From: Nocardioides halotolerans DSM 19273
GTDB taxonomy: Bacteria; Actinomycetota; Actinomycetes; Propionibacteriales; Nocardioidaceae
Reading direction: 5' to 3'
Length of the DNA: 64,000 nucleotides
Assembly: GCF_000422805.1 (NCBI RefSeq)
Contig: NZ_KE383922.1
Location: 223,984-287,983 of the forward strand
In this document: piece after piece, positions 41,461-50,135 of the stretch
Layout: every line of letters begins with the position of its first letter
Position numbering within the stretch: the stretch's first letter is position 1
Notes under the pieces: generated by a model
The model's database searches: none
What the model saw: the letters and a program-made list of their open reading frames with translations, nothing else
Told to the model about the DNA's origin: nothing
Made by a program: the position numbers and the translations under genes

Positions 41461-42470
41461 CCTCAGGGGTCACCGCCCGCCGCCGGGACCTCCCGCTCAC
41501 CGTCAGCGCGGCGCTGGGCGCCCTGGTGGCCGTCGCGCTCGTCGTCCTCGGGGCCACGCACACCCGTCCGGTGGCGTTCCGCTCCGGCTCGATGTCGCCG
41601 ACGATCCCGACGGGCGGTGCGGCGCTGGTGCACCGGGTGCCTGCGGCCGAGCTGCAGGTCGGCGACGTGGTCACGGTGCCGAGCGGTGACACTTTCGTGA
41701 CCCACCGGATCGTGCAGCTCACCCGCGGTGAGGGCGTGGCGATGCTGCAGCTGAAGGGCGACGCGAACCGCGTCGCCGACCCCTCCCTCTACCGCGTCGG
41801 GTCCGCCGAGCGCGTCGTCGCCTCGGCACCGTGGGTGGGCTACGCCCTCGGCGGCATCGGCGGTCCTGCCGGGCTCTTCCTCGGCGCGGTCTACGTCCTG
41901 TGGCTGCTGCGTCGCCTGGTGAGCGGGGTGCCTGCGCCGGCCACCGGGCCCCGGCCCCGGCACCGCGGGGGTGGTCGACGCCGCGCGACGCCGCGCCTGC
42001 TCGTCGGCGGCACCTTGATGGCGGTCGCCGTGGCAGGCATCGGCGTCGCCGGTGCCCCGCGCGCGCTGGCGGTGGGCTGGGGCGACAGCGCAGCGGTGAC
42101 GGGCCCGTCCCTCGCGGTGTACAAGCTCGTCAGCCCGCCGGGCGAGGTCGGGTGCGCCAACGGATCGGCGGGCAGCGGCAAGCTCACGCTGTCGTGGGCC
42201 GCTCCGGCGGGCGCGCCCGCGGGCTACGGCTACCAGGTCGAGGTGTGGACCAAGGACACCTTGCTCACCAACCCGGTCCTGCTGGCCAGCTTCACGCTCA
42301 CCGCGACCCAGCTCGAGATCGAGCACTCACAGCTCAACCGGCCGTTCCTCTGGTCGGGCACCGCGGAGGTCTTCGTCCGCGGCTACCTGCCCACCGGGGG
42401 CTGGCGCTCCTCGACGTCGACCGTCCGCACCATCCGCGTGGGTCTCAGCGGCCTCGACTACCGCTGCTGA
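41457..42470 (+). CDS. Signal peptidase I fused to an exported beta-sandwich domain
   Basis: This 337-aa protein has two parts. Residues 1-160 are an ER-type signal peptidase: G-S-M-S-P-T-I near 43, F-V-T-H-R-I-V near 82, L-K-G-D-A-N-R-V-A-D near 101, and a second helix at about 130-150. Residues about 181-337 begin with a new hydrophobic run ending A-L-A-V-G-W-G-D-S-A, which looks like a SipW-type signal. A fibronectin-like domain follows (L-T-L-S-W-A-A-P, Y-G-Y-Q-V-E-V-W). The peptidase thus seems to carry its own substrate. GTG overlaps the upstream stop by 4 nt. Confidence 0.82.
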   Translation: MTSGVTARRRDLPLTVSAALGALVAVALVVLGATHTRPVAFRSGSMSPTIPTGGAALVHRVPAAELQVGDVVTVPSGDTFVTHRIVQLTRGEGVAMLQLKGDANRVADPSLYRVGSAERVVASAPWVGYALGGIGGPAGLFLGAVYVLWLLRRLVSGVPAPATGPRPRHRGGGRRRATPRLLVGGTLMAVAVAGIGVAGAPRALAVGWGDSAAVTGPSLAVYKLVSPPGEVGCANGSAGSGKLTLSWAAPAGAPAGYGYQVEVWTKDTLLTNPVLLASFTLTATQLEIEHSQLNRPFLWSGTAEVFVRGYLPTGGWRSSTSTVRTIRVGLSGLDYRC

Positions 42471-42731
42471 CCCATCGACCATCCACAAATTGGTGCCGGT
42501 GCTGGGGTCGTGACCTGCGAATTCTGCCGCCCGGGCTACTCCGGCATGGCCCGAACGGGTCATGCCGTCCGTCGACGTACGAACAGTCACGTCCACGCAG
42601 GTTCCTCAGGTCGGTAACAAGCGGGAGTACCGCCTCCCGCGGTCCCTAGCGTTTTCACCAAGCCGGTTGATCGATCAACGATCTCGGCACGCTAGGGGAG
42701 GGGGGCCTCCCCCTTGGGAAAGGGAACCATC
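42471..42731 (+). promoter_or_regulatory. Regulatory gap between two halves of the surface cluster
   Basis: This 261-nt gap holds several palindromes: GCGGGAG...CTCCCGC (42621-42640), the 14-bp perfect palindrome GTTGATCGATCAAC (42666-42679), and a G-run/C-run hairpin around 42694-42713 just before the next start. The spacing and density suggest a promoter with an operator for the second transcription unit. No -35/-10 pair stands out. Confidence 0.45.
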
Positions 42732-43220
42732 ATGGCTGCTCAGGCAGACACGAAGAGCAAGACGAAGAAGCGGGCCGTCAAGGTCGCTGCCCTGACCGCG
42801 GCGCTCGTCGTCGCCGGCGGCGCGGCGTTCGCCTGGTGGACCGCGGGCGGCTCCGGCACCGGCTCGGCCACGACCGGCACCGTCACCGGCATCACGATCA
42901 ACCAGACCAGCTCCGCCGCCGACCTCTACCCGGGTGGGCCGTCGAAGGCGCTGTCCGGCACCTTCACCAACTCGAACTCCGGCCCGGTCTTCGTCGAGCA
43001 GGTCACCGTGTCGATCGCCGCCGGGTGGAGTGCCCAGGCCGACTCCGGCAAGCCCGCCTGCACGGCCGGCGACTACGTCCTCGTCCAGCCCACGGCGACC
43101 CACGCAGAGGTCACCACCGGCAGCACGTGGGGCGGCGGCTCGATCGCGCTCACCAACAGCAGCGCCAACCAGGACAACTGCAAGGGCGTCACGGTTCCGC
43201 TCGTCTACTCGAGCAACTGA
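42732..43220 (+). CDS. SipW-type exported protein
   Basis: This 162-aa protein has a Lys-rich N-terminus (K-S-K-T-K-K-R), a hydrophobic run (A-L-T-A-A-L-V-V-A-G-G-A) and then A-F-A-W-W-T-A-G-G-S. The mature part has Y-P-G-G-P-S-K-A-L-S-G-T-F-T-N-S-N-S and Cys pairs, with N-Q-D-N-C-K-G near the C-terminus. That last motif recurs as N-Q-D-G-C-K-G in the next protein, so the two share a fold. AAGGGA precedes the ATG at 42732. Confidence 0.82.
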   Translation: MAAQADTKSKTKKRAVKVAALTAALVVAGGAAFAWWTAGGSGTGSATTGTVTGITINQTSSAADLYPGGPSKALSGTFTNSNSGPVFVEQVTVSIAAGWSAQADSGKPACTAGDYVLVQPTATHAEVTTGSTWGGGSIALTNSSANQDNCKGVTVPLVYSSN

Positions 43221-43233
43221 CGACCCGTCGCGG

Positions 43234-43256
43234 GCGGCCCGGGATCCCCGGGCCGC
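43234..43256 (+). terminator. GC hairpin inside the cluster
   Basis: GCGGCCCGGG and its complement form a perfect 10-bp stem with a 3-nt loop, 14 nt after the stop codon. It may terminate or attenuate transcription into the next genes. Confidence 0.6.
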
Positions 43257-43281
43257 CACGCGGCACCTGTCACTGAAGGTC

Positions 43282-43314
43282 TGCACGGTCACTGCACGGT
43301 CACGGCACGCTCAC
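43282..43314 (+). promoter_or_regulatory. Three 11-bp direct repeats before an exported-protein gene
   Basis: GTCAC/CTCAC cores start at 43288, 43299 and 43310, exactly 11 bp apart (units TGCACGGTCAC, TGCACGGTCAC, GGCACGCTCAC). An additional GTCAC lies at 43269. Direct repeats in helical phase are typical binding sites of OmpR/PhoP-type response regulators; the unit resembles the streptomycete PHO-box half-site but is not identical. Confidence 0.45.
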
Positions 43315-43330
43315 TGAGGGAGGACACCGC

Positions 43331-43864
43331 ATGCGACGCCCACGAACCGCGGGGATGTTCGTCGGTCTACTGGCGCTGCCGGTCGCGCTCGCGGGCGCCC
43401 TGCCCGCCGTCGACTGGCAGAAGGTCGCCGACGTCCAGCACTTCGGCGGCGCCGAGCACCGGGTCGTGCACCGTCCGCACCAGCTCCACCGCGGCGTCAA
43501 GGTGAAGGTCACCGGGACGGCCCAGGGCCAGCTCAGGCCCGGCTCGACGGCACCGGTCCTCCTCACCTTCAAGAACCCGAACCGGCGACTGGTCCAGATG
43601 AAGCGGGTCCGGGTGAAGATCGTCAGCATCACCGCGCCGTACGCCGACGCCACGCACGCATGCACGACCGCGGACTTCGCGGTCCGGCAGATGTCACGGC
43701 GCGTGTTCCACCTGCCGGCCAGGCGGACCGTCGACCTCAACACCCTGCGCCTGCCGGTCTCGGACTGGCCGGTGCTGGTGATGCTCGACCGGCCCGTCAA
43801 CCAGGACGGCTGCAAGGGCGCTGAGCTGCGGCTCAGGTTCAAGGCTCGGGGGCTGAGGAAGTGA
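43331..43864 (+). CDS. Exported protein related to its cluster neighbours
   Basis: This 177-aa protein has an N-terminal signal (basic, then G-M-F-V-G-L-L-A-L-P-V-A-L-A-G-A-L). The A-x-W element is less clear here (A-V-D-W near residue 28). The rest is basic and beta-rich, with V-L-L-T-F-K-N-P-N-R-R-L-V and a C-terminal N-Q-D-G-C-K-G-A-E-L-R-L matching the preceding protein. Two Cys are conserved with it. It probably belongs to the same surface assembly. It overlaps the next gene by 4 nt. Confidence 0.78.
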   Translation: MRRPRTAGMFVGLLALPVALAGALPAVDWQKVADVQHFGGAEHRVVHRPHQLHRGVKVKVTGTAQGQLRPGSTAPVLLTFKNPNRRLVQMKRVRVKIVSITAPYADATHACTTADFAVRQMSRRVFHLPARRTVDLNTLRLPVSDWPVLVMLDRPVNQDGCKGAELRLRFKARGLRK

Positions 43865-44355
43865 CCACCGTCCGCACCCACGCGAGGCGCAGGCGAGCGC
43901 CGCTCGTCGCCGCCGTCGTCGTGCTCGTGCTCCTGGTGTCCGGCGTCGCCGCGGCCTACTGGCGTGCCACTGGCGCCGGCTCCGCGGCGGCGGCCACCGG
44001 CACCACCTCGGCGCTGACCCTGAGCCCCGGCTCGCCGTCCGCCCCGCTCTACCCGGGCGGCCAGGCGTCGATGACGCTCACGGTCACCAACCCGAACGCC
44101 GCGACCGTCGCGATCGGCTCGCTGGCGCTCGACACGACGCAGGGCGCGGGCGGGTTCGCCGTCGACGGCGCCCACGCGGGCTGCGCCCTCTCGGCACTGT
44201 CCTTCACCACGCAGACGAACGGCGGCGCCGGGTGGACCGTCCCCGCCAGCTCGACCATCTCCGTCACGCTCATCCACGCGCTGTCGATGGCCGCCAACGC
44301 GGCCAACGCCTGCCAGGGTGCGGCGTTCATCGTCTACCTGAGGGTGGCGTCATGA
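43861..44355 (+). CDS. SipW-type exported protein
   Basis: This 164-aa protein has an Arg-rich N-terminus, a hydrophobic run (V-A-A-V-V-V-L-V-L-L-V-S-G-V) and then A-A-A-Y-W-R-A-T-G, a SipW-type signal. The mature part has L-Y-P-G-G-Q-A-S-M-T-L-T-V-T-N-P-N-A, close to the Y-P-G-G-x(n)-N-S-N pattern of the 42732 gene product. The GTG start overlaps the previous stop and the stop overlaps the next ATG, so translation is coupled through the set. Confidence 0.83.
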   Translation: MTTVRTHARRRRAPLVAAVVVLVLLVSGVAAAYWRATGAGSAAAATGTTSALTLSPGSPSAPLYPGGQASMTLTVTNPNAATVAIGSLALDTTQGAGGFAVDGAHAGCALSALSFTTQTNGGAGWTVPASSTISVTLIHALSMAANAANACQGAAFIVYLRVAS

Positions 44356-46943
44356 AGCGGCACCTGATGACCCTCGCCGCGGCGGTCGTGCTGACCCTCG
44401 TCGCCGCGTCCGCGTGGGCCTACTGGAGCGCCGGCTCGGTCGCGGGCAGCAACGGCACGGCCACGGCCACCACGGTCAACCAGGGCGCGACGCCCACCGC
44501 CAGCGCGTCAGCGTCGAACGTCACCGTGAGCTGGGCCGCGACCACCCTGGCCAACGGGCAGCCCGTGAACGGCTACCTGGTCAAGCGGTACGACGCCACC
44601 ACCTCGGCGGCCCAGACCGTCCTGCCCGGGTGCGCCGGCACGCTGGCCGCGACCTCCTGCGTGGAGAACGGCGTCCCCGACGGGGTCTGGCGCTACACCG
44701 TGACCCCGGTCTTCGCGACGAACTGGCGCGGCGCCGAGAGCGCCAAGAGCGCGACCGTCACCACCGACGTGACCGCGCCCGCCGCCCCGGCCTTCACCGG
44801 CATCAGCTCCGACACCGGCGCGTCCGCGACCGACCGGATCACCAGCGCCGCCTCGCAGACCCTGACCGGGAGTGCGGAGGCCGGTAGCACGGTCACCGTC
44901 CGCCGCGGGGCCACCGTGCTCGGCACGGCCACCGCCAACGGCTCGGGCGTCTTCTCCTTCGGGCCGGTCACGCTCACCCTCGGCACCAACACCTTCACCG
45001 CCACCGCGACCGACGCCGCCGGCAACACCTCGGCCGCCTCCGCGGGCTTCGTCGTCACCCTCGACACCGTCGAGCCGTTCTCGGTCGTCATCAGCCCCAG
45101 CGGCAGCGCCTGGCGCAGCACGGGTGCCTGGTCGATCACCGCCGACGACGCGCTGAGCGGTATCCACCACGTGTCCTACAAGGTCGACGCCGCGGGCTAC
45201 CTCGACCTGCCCGCCACCAACGGCGTGGCGGTCTCGCCGCCCGCGCTTGCCGACGGCGTGCACACGGTCTTCGCCTACGCCACCGACGTGGCCGGCAAGA
45301 GCACGTCCGCGACCCCGGTCAACGCCACGATCCGCGTCGACGGCGTGAAGCCGACGGCGAGCATCGTGCTGAGCCAGGCGCCGAACGCCGACGGGTGGCG
45401 CACGTCCGGTCTGGTGACGGTCTCCGGCACTGACGCGACGAGCGGCGTCGACCACGTCGAGTACAAGATCGACGGCGCGCCGGCGTACACCTCCGGCGCC
45501 AACGGCGTCAGCTTCGTGCTCGCCGACGGCACCCACTCCGTGACGGCCCGGGCCGTGGACGCGGCCGGCAACGTCGGCGACCCGGTGACCGTCACCGGCA
45601 TCAAGGTCGACTCCACGCCGCCCGGGACGACAGCCATCACGAGCAGCCAGACGCCCAACGCCAACGGCTGGATCAAGGCCAACACCACGCTCACCCTCGC
45701 GCCGACCGACGCCACCCCCGGCAGCGGCATCAAGAACGTGCAGTACCGCACCCGGGTCAACGCGGGCGCGTGGAGCGGCTGGACGGCGCTGACCGTGGCG
45801 CCGTACACCCTCGCGGTGTCGGCCGAGGGCGTCACCGACGTGGAGGTCTTCGCCACCGACGTCGCCGGCAACCTCGAGTCGCCGGTGCGCACCTACACCG
45901 TGAAGCTCGACAAGACGAACCCGTCGATCACCACGGTGACTCCCGCCAGCAGCACCACCGTCTGGCGGTCGTCGAACCAGCTGACGATCACGGCCGCCGA
46001 CACCGGGAGCGGCGTGGCCTACGTGGAGTACCGGCTCGGCACCAGCGGCCCGTACACCCAGGTCGGCAACGGCGTGGCGATCACGCTCCCGCAGGGCACC
46101 AACACCGTCTACTACCACGCGGTCGACGAGGCCGGGAACGCGAGCGCGGACAACGCGACCGCCCACACGGTGCTGGTCGACACGACCGCCCCGACGCTGT
46201 CCAACCCCGTGCCCGCCAACAGCACCGCCGCCAGCGCCTGGGTGAACATCGACTGCGAGTCCGGCACGTTCGCGAACCGGGTGTGCGTCGACGTCAACGA
46301 CGCCGGTGGCAGCGGGCTCAACGCCGGCAGCGTGACGTTCAAGCTGGTGCGGACGAGCACCAACCAGTGCTGGAACGGCTCCACCTTCGTCGCCGGCACG
46401 GGCTGTGCCGCCCAGGCGATGACGGCGGCGTCGGGCGCGCAGTACCGCAGCGGCGGCAACGCCCTGGCGGGCATGACCGACGGGACCTACACGGTCACGT
46501 TCGCCGCGTCCGACAACGCCGGCAACGCCGCGGCACCGCTCACCACGACGTTCACGGTCGAGAGCGCGCCCCCGACGGGCACGATCACCAACCCGTCGGG
46601 GAGCACCTACTCCCTGGCCGGGTGCGGCACCCCGGCGATCTGGGACCTGTGCGGCACCGCGACGGACACCGGCAGCGGGGTCGACCGGGTCGAGTTCGAG
46701 CTGCGGCAGCAGGGCTTCATCCTCGCCAACGACCGCTGCCTCGCGCCGAACGGCTCCTGGTCGGCCGCCGCCTGCGACACCAACCTCACCGCGACGCTCG
46801 ACGGGGCAGGAAACTGGGGCTACGCCACCGGCGCGCTGCCGGGCGACGGCTTCTTCCAGTGGAACGGCTACACCGTCACGGTCTACATCTACGACCGGGC
46901 CGGCAACCTCACCACCCTGACCCGCAACTTCAACACCCCCTGA
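44352..46943 (+). CDS. Large modular surface protein, SipW-type signal and repeated beta-sandwich domains
   Basis: This 863-aa protein has a signal ending S-A-W-A-Y-W-S-A-G-S (about residues 20-29). A fibronectin-like domain (about 50-140) and an Ig-like domain (about 143-235) come next. Four modules then each show S-G-(I/V)-x2-V-x-Y-(K/R) early and A-x-D-x-A-G-N/K late, as in OmpL47-type beta-barrel repeats. Two Cys-containing modules lie at the C-terminus. No LPxTG, transmembrane anchor or catalytic motif is seen. It is probably the adhesin or tip of the fibre system. A strong terminator follows. Confidence 0.85.
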   Translation: MKRHLMTLAAAVVLTLVAASAWAYWSAGSVAGSNGTATATTVNQGATPTASASASNVTVSWAATTLANGQPVNGYLVKRYDATTSAAQTVLPGCAGTLAATSCVENGVPDGVWRYTVTPVFATNWRGAESAKSATVTTDVTAPAAPAFTGISSDTGASATDRITSAASQTLTGSAEAGSTVTVRRGATVLGTATANGSGVFSFGPVTLTLGTNTFTATATDAAGNTSAASAGFVVTLDTVEPFSVVISPSGSAWRSTGAWSITADDALSGIHHVSYKVDAAGYLDLPATNGVAVSPPALADGVHTVFAYATDVAGKSTSATPVNATIRVDGVKPTASIVLSQAPNADGWRTSGLVTVSGTDATSGVDHVEYKIDGAPAYTSGANGVSFVLADGTHSVTARAVDAAGNVGDPVTVTGIKVDSTPPGTTAITSSQTPNANGWIKANTTLTLAPTDATPGSGIKNVQYRTRVNAGAWSGWTALTVAPYTLAVSAEGVTDVEVFATDVAGNLESPVRTYTVKLDKTNPSITTVTPASSTTVWRSSNQLTITAADTGSGVAYVEYRLGTSGPYTQVGNGVAITLPQGTNTVYYHAVDEAGNASADNATAHTVLVDTTAPTLSNPVPANSTAASAWVNIDCESGTFANRVCVDVNDAGGSGLNAGSVTFKLVRTSTNQCWNGSTFVAGTGCAAQAMTAASGAQYRSGGNALAGMTDGTYTVTFAASDNAGNAAAPLTTTFTVESAPPTGTITNPSGSTYSLAGCGTPAIWDLCGTATDTGSGVDRVEFELRQQGFILANDRCLAPNGSWSAAACDTNLTATLDGAGNWGYATGALPGDGFFQWNGYTVTVYIYDRAGNLTTLTRNFNTP

Positions 46944-46956
46944 GGTCACCCCCCTG

Positions 46957-46999
46957 ACGGGCCGACTGGGGCGGGCCCACACCCGCCCCAGTGGCCCGT
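46957..46999 (+). terminator. Terminator of the surface cluster
   Basis: ACTGGGGCGGG and CCCGCCCCAGT form an 11-bp stem that extends with CGGGCC/GGCCCG after a mismatch. It begins 14 nt after the stop codon. Confidence 0.8.
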
Positions 47000-47142
47000 T
47001 CGGGTGGTGCCGGCTCCAACGGGTCAGATCGGGGCCGCCGATCGGCGGAACACCGCGGTGTTCAGGGAACCTGCGCGCTCCCGTTGCGGTCTCATGGTCA
47101 GGCGGCACTCATGGGGGAGTGCCCGAGGCAGGAGGCAACGGG

Positions 47143-47388
47143 GTGGTCAGCACGAAGCGGACCGTGACGGCGTGGCTGCTCGTCGCCGGCGGGCTCGCGG
47201 TCCTGGCGGCATGGCTAGTCAGCGACACGACCGGCGCCAACCTCGGGCTCGGCCCGCTGTTCTTCGGCGTGGCCCTCGCGGTGGCCTGCGTGCGGAGCTT
47301 CCGGTCCCGATCGCGGCGCGCACCGCGGCGCTCCCTACCATCGAGCGGTGTCCTCGTCGCCGATCGGAGTCCTGGCCCTCCAGGGTGA
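47143..47388 (+). CDS. Small membrane protein upstream of pdxT
   Basis: This 81-aa protein has two hydrophobic helices (about residues 8-24 and 32-49) and a basic tail. GGAGG lies 7 nt before the GTG at 47143. The last 41 nt overlap the pdxT gene in another frame, and the pdxT -10 element lies inside this gene. No family was recognised. Confidence 0.6.
   Translation: MVSTKRTVTAWLLVAGGLAVLAAWLVSDTTGANLGLGPLFFGVALAVACVRSFRSRSRRAPRRSLPSSGVLVADRSPGPPG
47336..47341 (+). promoter_or_regulatory. Predicted -10 element of pdxT
   Basis: TACCAT ends 6 nt before the pdxT GTG, the same leaderless pattern as pdxS. pdxT thus seems to have its own promoter despite the inserted cluster. Confidence 0.5.
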
Positions 47389-47950
47389 CGTCCGCGAGCA
47401 CCTGCGGCTGCTGACCTCGCTCGGCGTGCCCGCCGTCGCCGTACGCCGGCCCGAGGAGGTCGCCGAGGTCGCCGGCCTGGTGCTGCCGGGCGGCGAGTCG
47501 ACCACGATGATCCGGCTGGCGCGCACCTTCGAGCTCATCGAGCCGCTGCGCGAGCGGATCGCGGCGGGCATGCCGGCGTTCGGCACCTGCGCCGGGATGA
47601 TCCTGCTGGCCGACGAGGTGCTCGACGGCGTCGCGGGCCAGGAGACCCTCGGCGGGCTCGACATCACGGTGCGGCGCAACGCCTTCGGGCGCCAGGTCGA
47701 CTCCTTCGAGGAGGAGATCCACGTGGACGGCCTGGCCGAGCCGGTGCACGCCGTGTTCATCCGGGCGCCGTGGGTGGAGTCGGTCGGCGCCGGGGTCGAG
47801 GTGCTCGCCGCGGTGGAGGCGGGGCCGGCCGCAGGTAGGATCGTCGCGGTCCGTCAGGGCCCGCTGATGGCGACCTCGTTCCACCCGGAGGTGGGCGGCG
47901 GATCGCGGATCCACCAGATGTTCGTCGACCTGGTCGCCCAGCACGCGTAG
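47348..47950 (+). CDS. pdxT: Pyridoxal 5'-phosphate synthase glutaminase subunit
   Basis: This 200-aa class I-like glutamine amidotransferase provides ammonia to PdxS. L-P-G-G-E-S-T-T near residue 48, the nucleophile Cys in F-G-T-C-A-G-M near 79, and the His/Glu pair in S-F-H-P-E near 178 complete the triad. GTG at 47348 is the start. It is followed 31 nt later by yebC, the normal order. Confidence 0.97.
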   Translation: MSSSPIGVLALQGDVREHLRLLTSLGVPAVAVRRPEEVAEVAGLVLPGGESTTMIRLARTFELIEPLRERIAAGMPAFGTCAGMILLADEVLDGVAGQETLGGLDITVRRNAFGRQVDSFEEEIHVDGLAEPVHAVFIRAPWVESVGAGVEVLAAVEAGPAAGRIVAVRQGPLMATSFHPEVGGGSRIHQMFVDLVAQHA

Positions 47951-47981
47951 CAGGCTCTGTCCTTACCCGGGAGGTAGCACC

Positions 47982-48746
<765 letters not shown>

Positions 48747-48775
48747 CCGGTCGGTCGGTCGGCGGGTGCTACCAA

Positions 48776-48859
48776 GACCGAATCAGCGCATTCGCGCCCG
48801 ATCGGCCTCGTTTCACGCGTGAAACACGACCGATCCGGCGCGAATGCGCTGATTCGGTC
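48776..48859. repeat. Dispersed hairpin repeat, family B, copy 2 (long palindrome)
   Basis: GACCGAATCAGCGCATTCGC (48776) and its complement ending at 48859 are arms of a hairpin of about 30 bp. The loop contains the 16-bp perfect palindrome GTTTCACGCGTGAAAC (48810-48825). It lies between converging genes and could terminate both. Copy 1 is at 14714-14801. Confidence 0.8.
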
Positions 48860-48868
48860 GTGAGCAGG

Positions 48869-50029
48869 TCAGCCGCGGAACGGCCCGCCGGGCCCGAAGG
48901 CCGCTGCCACGAACCGGTCGGCGATCAGCCGGTGGGTCTCGCCGTCGGGGTGCAGGGCGTCCGGGAGCGGCAGCCGCTCGTGGTCGGCGGAACCGTACAG
49001 GTCGAGGCCGTCGAGGAGGTGGAGGGCCGGGTCGGTCGCGGCGCGCTGGGCGACGACGCGCGCCAGCTCCTCGCGGATCACCTGCAGCGTGAGCTTGCCG
49101 GCCGGCACCTCCGCGGGGTCGCCGGTCGACAGGAACCGCACCTCGCCCCGGCCGAACGCCTCGACGTCGAAGGTGCCCGGCCCGGGCGTCTCCTCGTGGA
49201 TCGGGCACAACAATGGCGACACGACGAGCAGAGGAGCGTCCGGGTGGCCCTCGCGGAGCGTGTCGAGGAAGCCGTGCACCGCCGGACCGAGCGCACGCCG
49301 CCGCATCAGGTCGAGGTTGACCAGGTTGATGCCGATCTTCACGCTCACGAGGTCCGCCGGGGTGTCCCTCATGGTCCGGGCGGTGAACGGGTCGAGCAGC
49401 GCGCTGCCGGCGAGGCCGAGGTTCACGAGCTCGACGCCGCCCTGTCGCGCGGCGAGCGCCGGCCAGGTGGTGCTCGGGCTGTCGGCGATCGACCCCTGGC
49501 TGATCGAGCTGCCGTGGTGCAGCCACACGCGGCGTACGTCGTCAGCGGGCACGACGGGAGCGTCCGTGCGCAGCTCGACGAGGTGGGTGGTCTCGCTCCA
49601 CGGCAGCCACAGCTCGACGAGCTTGTCGCGCTCGAGCAGCCCGGCGAAGCGCACCGTGCCGGTCGCCCCGCGCCGCGTCTGCGCCCCGCCCTCGAAGTCG
49701 AGCACGACCTCGTCGCCGCCGGTCACCGTCATCTGCGCCACCAGCTCGCCGTCGACGCAGAGGTCGTAGAAGCAGTCCGGCCGGGGCGGGACGCCCTGGT
49801 AGTTGGTCAGCACGCGGTGCGCGTCGAGCTCGACCTCCGTGGCCCGGGTCCGGAAGGCCAGGCGTACGCCGGCCGGCTGCGACTCGGCCATGAGCAGCTG
49901 CGCGTCGGGGCACTGCGCGCGCGCCCAGGCGGGCAGGCGGTGCGGCAGCAGCCCGTGCTCGGTGCGCTCGAGCTCGGCGGCGCCGCGGACCAGCTCGGCG
50001 GTGATCGGCGTGGGCAGGCGCGCGGACAT
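48869..50029 (-). CDS. SGNH/GDSL-type hydrolase
   Basis: This 386-aa protein has an N-terminal beta-sandwich domain (about residues 1-165) and an SGNH hydrolase domain. Block I is H-H-G-S-S-I-S-Q-G near 172 with the nucleophile Ser, and block V is D-A-L-H-P-D-G-E-T-H near 360 with the Asp and His. Members deacetylate or hydrolyse esters of sugars and lipids; no signal peptide is seen, so it is probably cytoplasmic. The ATG at 50029 is divergent from ruvC. Confidence 0.87.
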   Translation of the reverse strand: MSARLPTPITAELVRGAAELERTEHGLLPHRLPAWARAQCPDAQLLMAESQPAGVRLAFRTRATEVELDAHRVLTNYQGVPPRPDCFYDLCVDGELVAQMTVTGGDEVVLDFEGGAQTRRGATGTVRFAGLLERDKLVELWLPWSETTHLVELRTDAPVVPADDVRRVWLHHGSSISQGSIADSPSTTWPALAARQGGVELVNLGLAGSALLDPFTARTMRDTPADLVSVKIGINLVNLDLMRRRALGPAVHGFLDTLREGHPDAPLLVVSPLLCPIHEETPGPGTFDVEAFGRGEVRFLSTGDPAEVPAGKLTLQVIREELARVVAQRAATDPALHLLDGLDLYGSADHERLPLPDALHPDGETHRLIADRFVAAAFGPGGPFRG

Positions 50030-50080
50030 GCCTCCAGCCTTTCGCAGGCGTGTCTGCGCCGATCCTCCGCCCGCCGCCGT

Positions 50081-50106
50081 TAGCGTTCCGTACGAACACC
50101 TGTTCG
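50081..50106 (+). promoter_or_regulatory. ruvC promoter with LexA-like SOS box
   Basis: TAGCGT (50081-50086) is a plausible -10. CGAACACCTGTTCG (50093-50106) fits CGAAC-N4-GTTCG and would overlap the transcript start, a normal LexA repressor position. ruvCAB is SOS-controlled in mycobacteria. Confidence 0.75.
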
Positions 50107-50135
50107 GACCGGTCCGCTGACGAGAGGCTTCCCCC

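Noticed and set aside
39487..47142. Sortase-anchored pilus locus
   Set aside because: No sortase gene and no LPxTG-type C-terminus are present; the signals are SipW-type, so a TasA-like fibre is the better model.
48810..48825. parS-like centromere site GTTTCACGCGTGAAAC
   Set aside because: The canonical ParB site has GTTTCAC directly joined to GTGAAAC; here two extra bases lie in the centre. It is the loop of a dispersed hairpin repeat, and no parAB genes are near.
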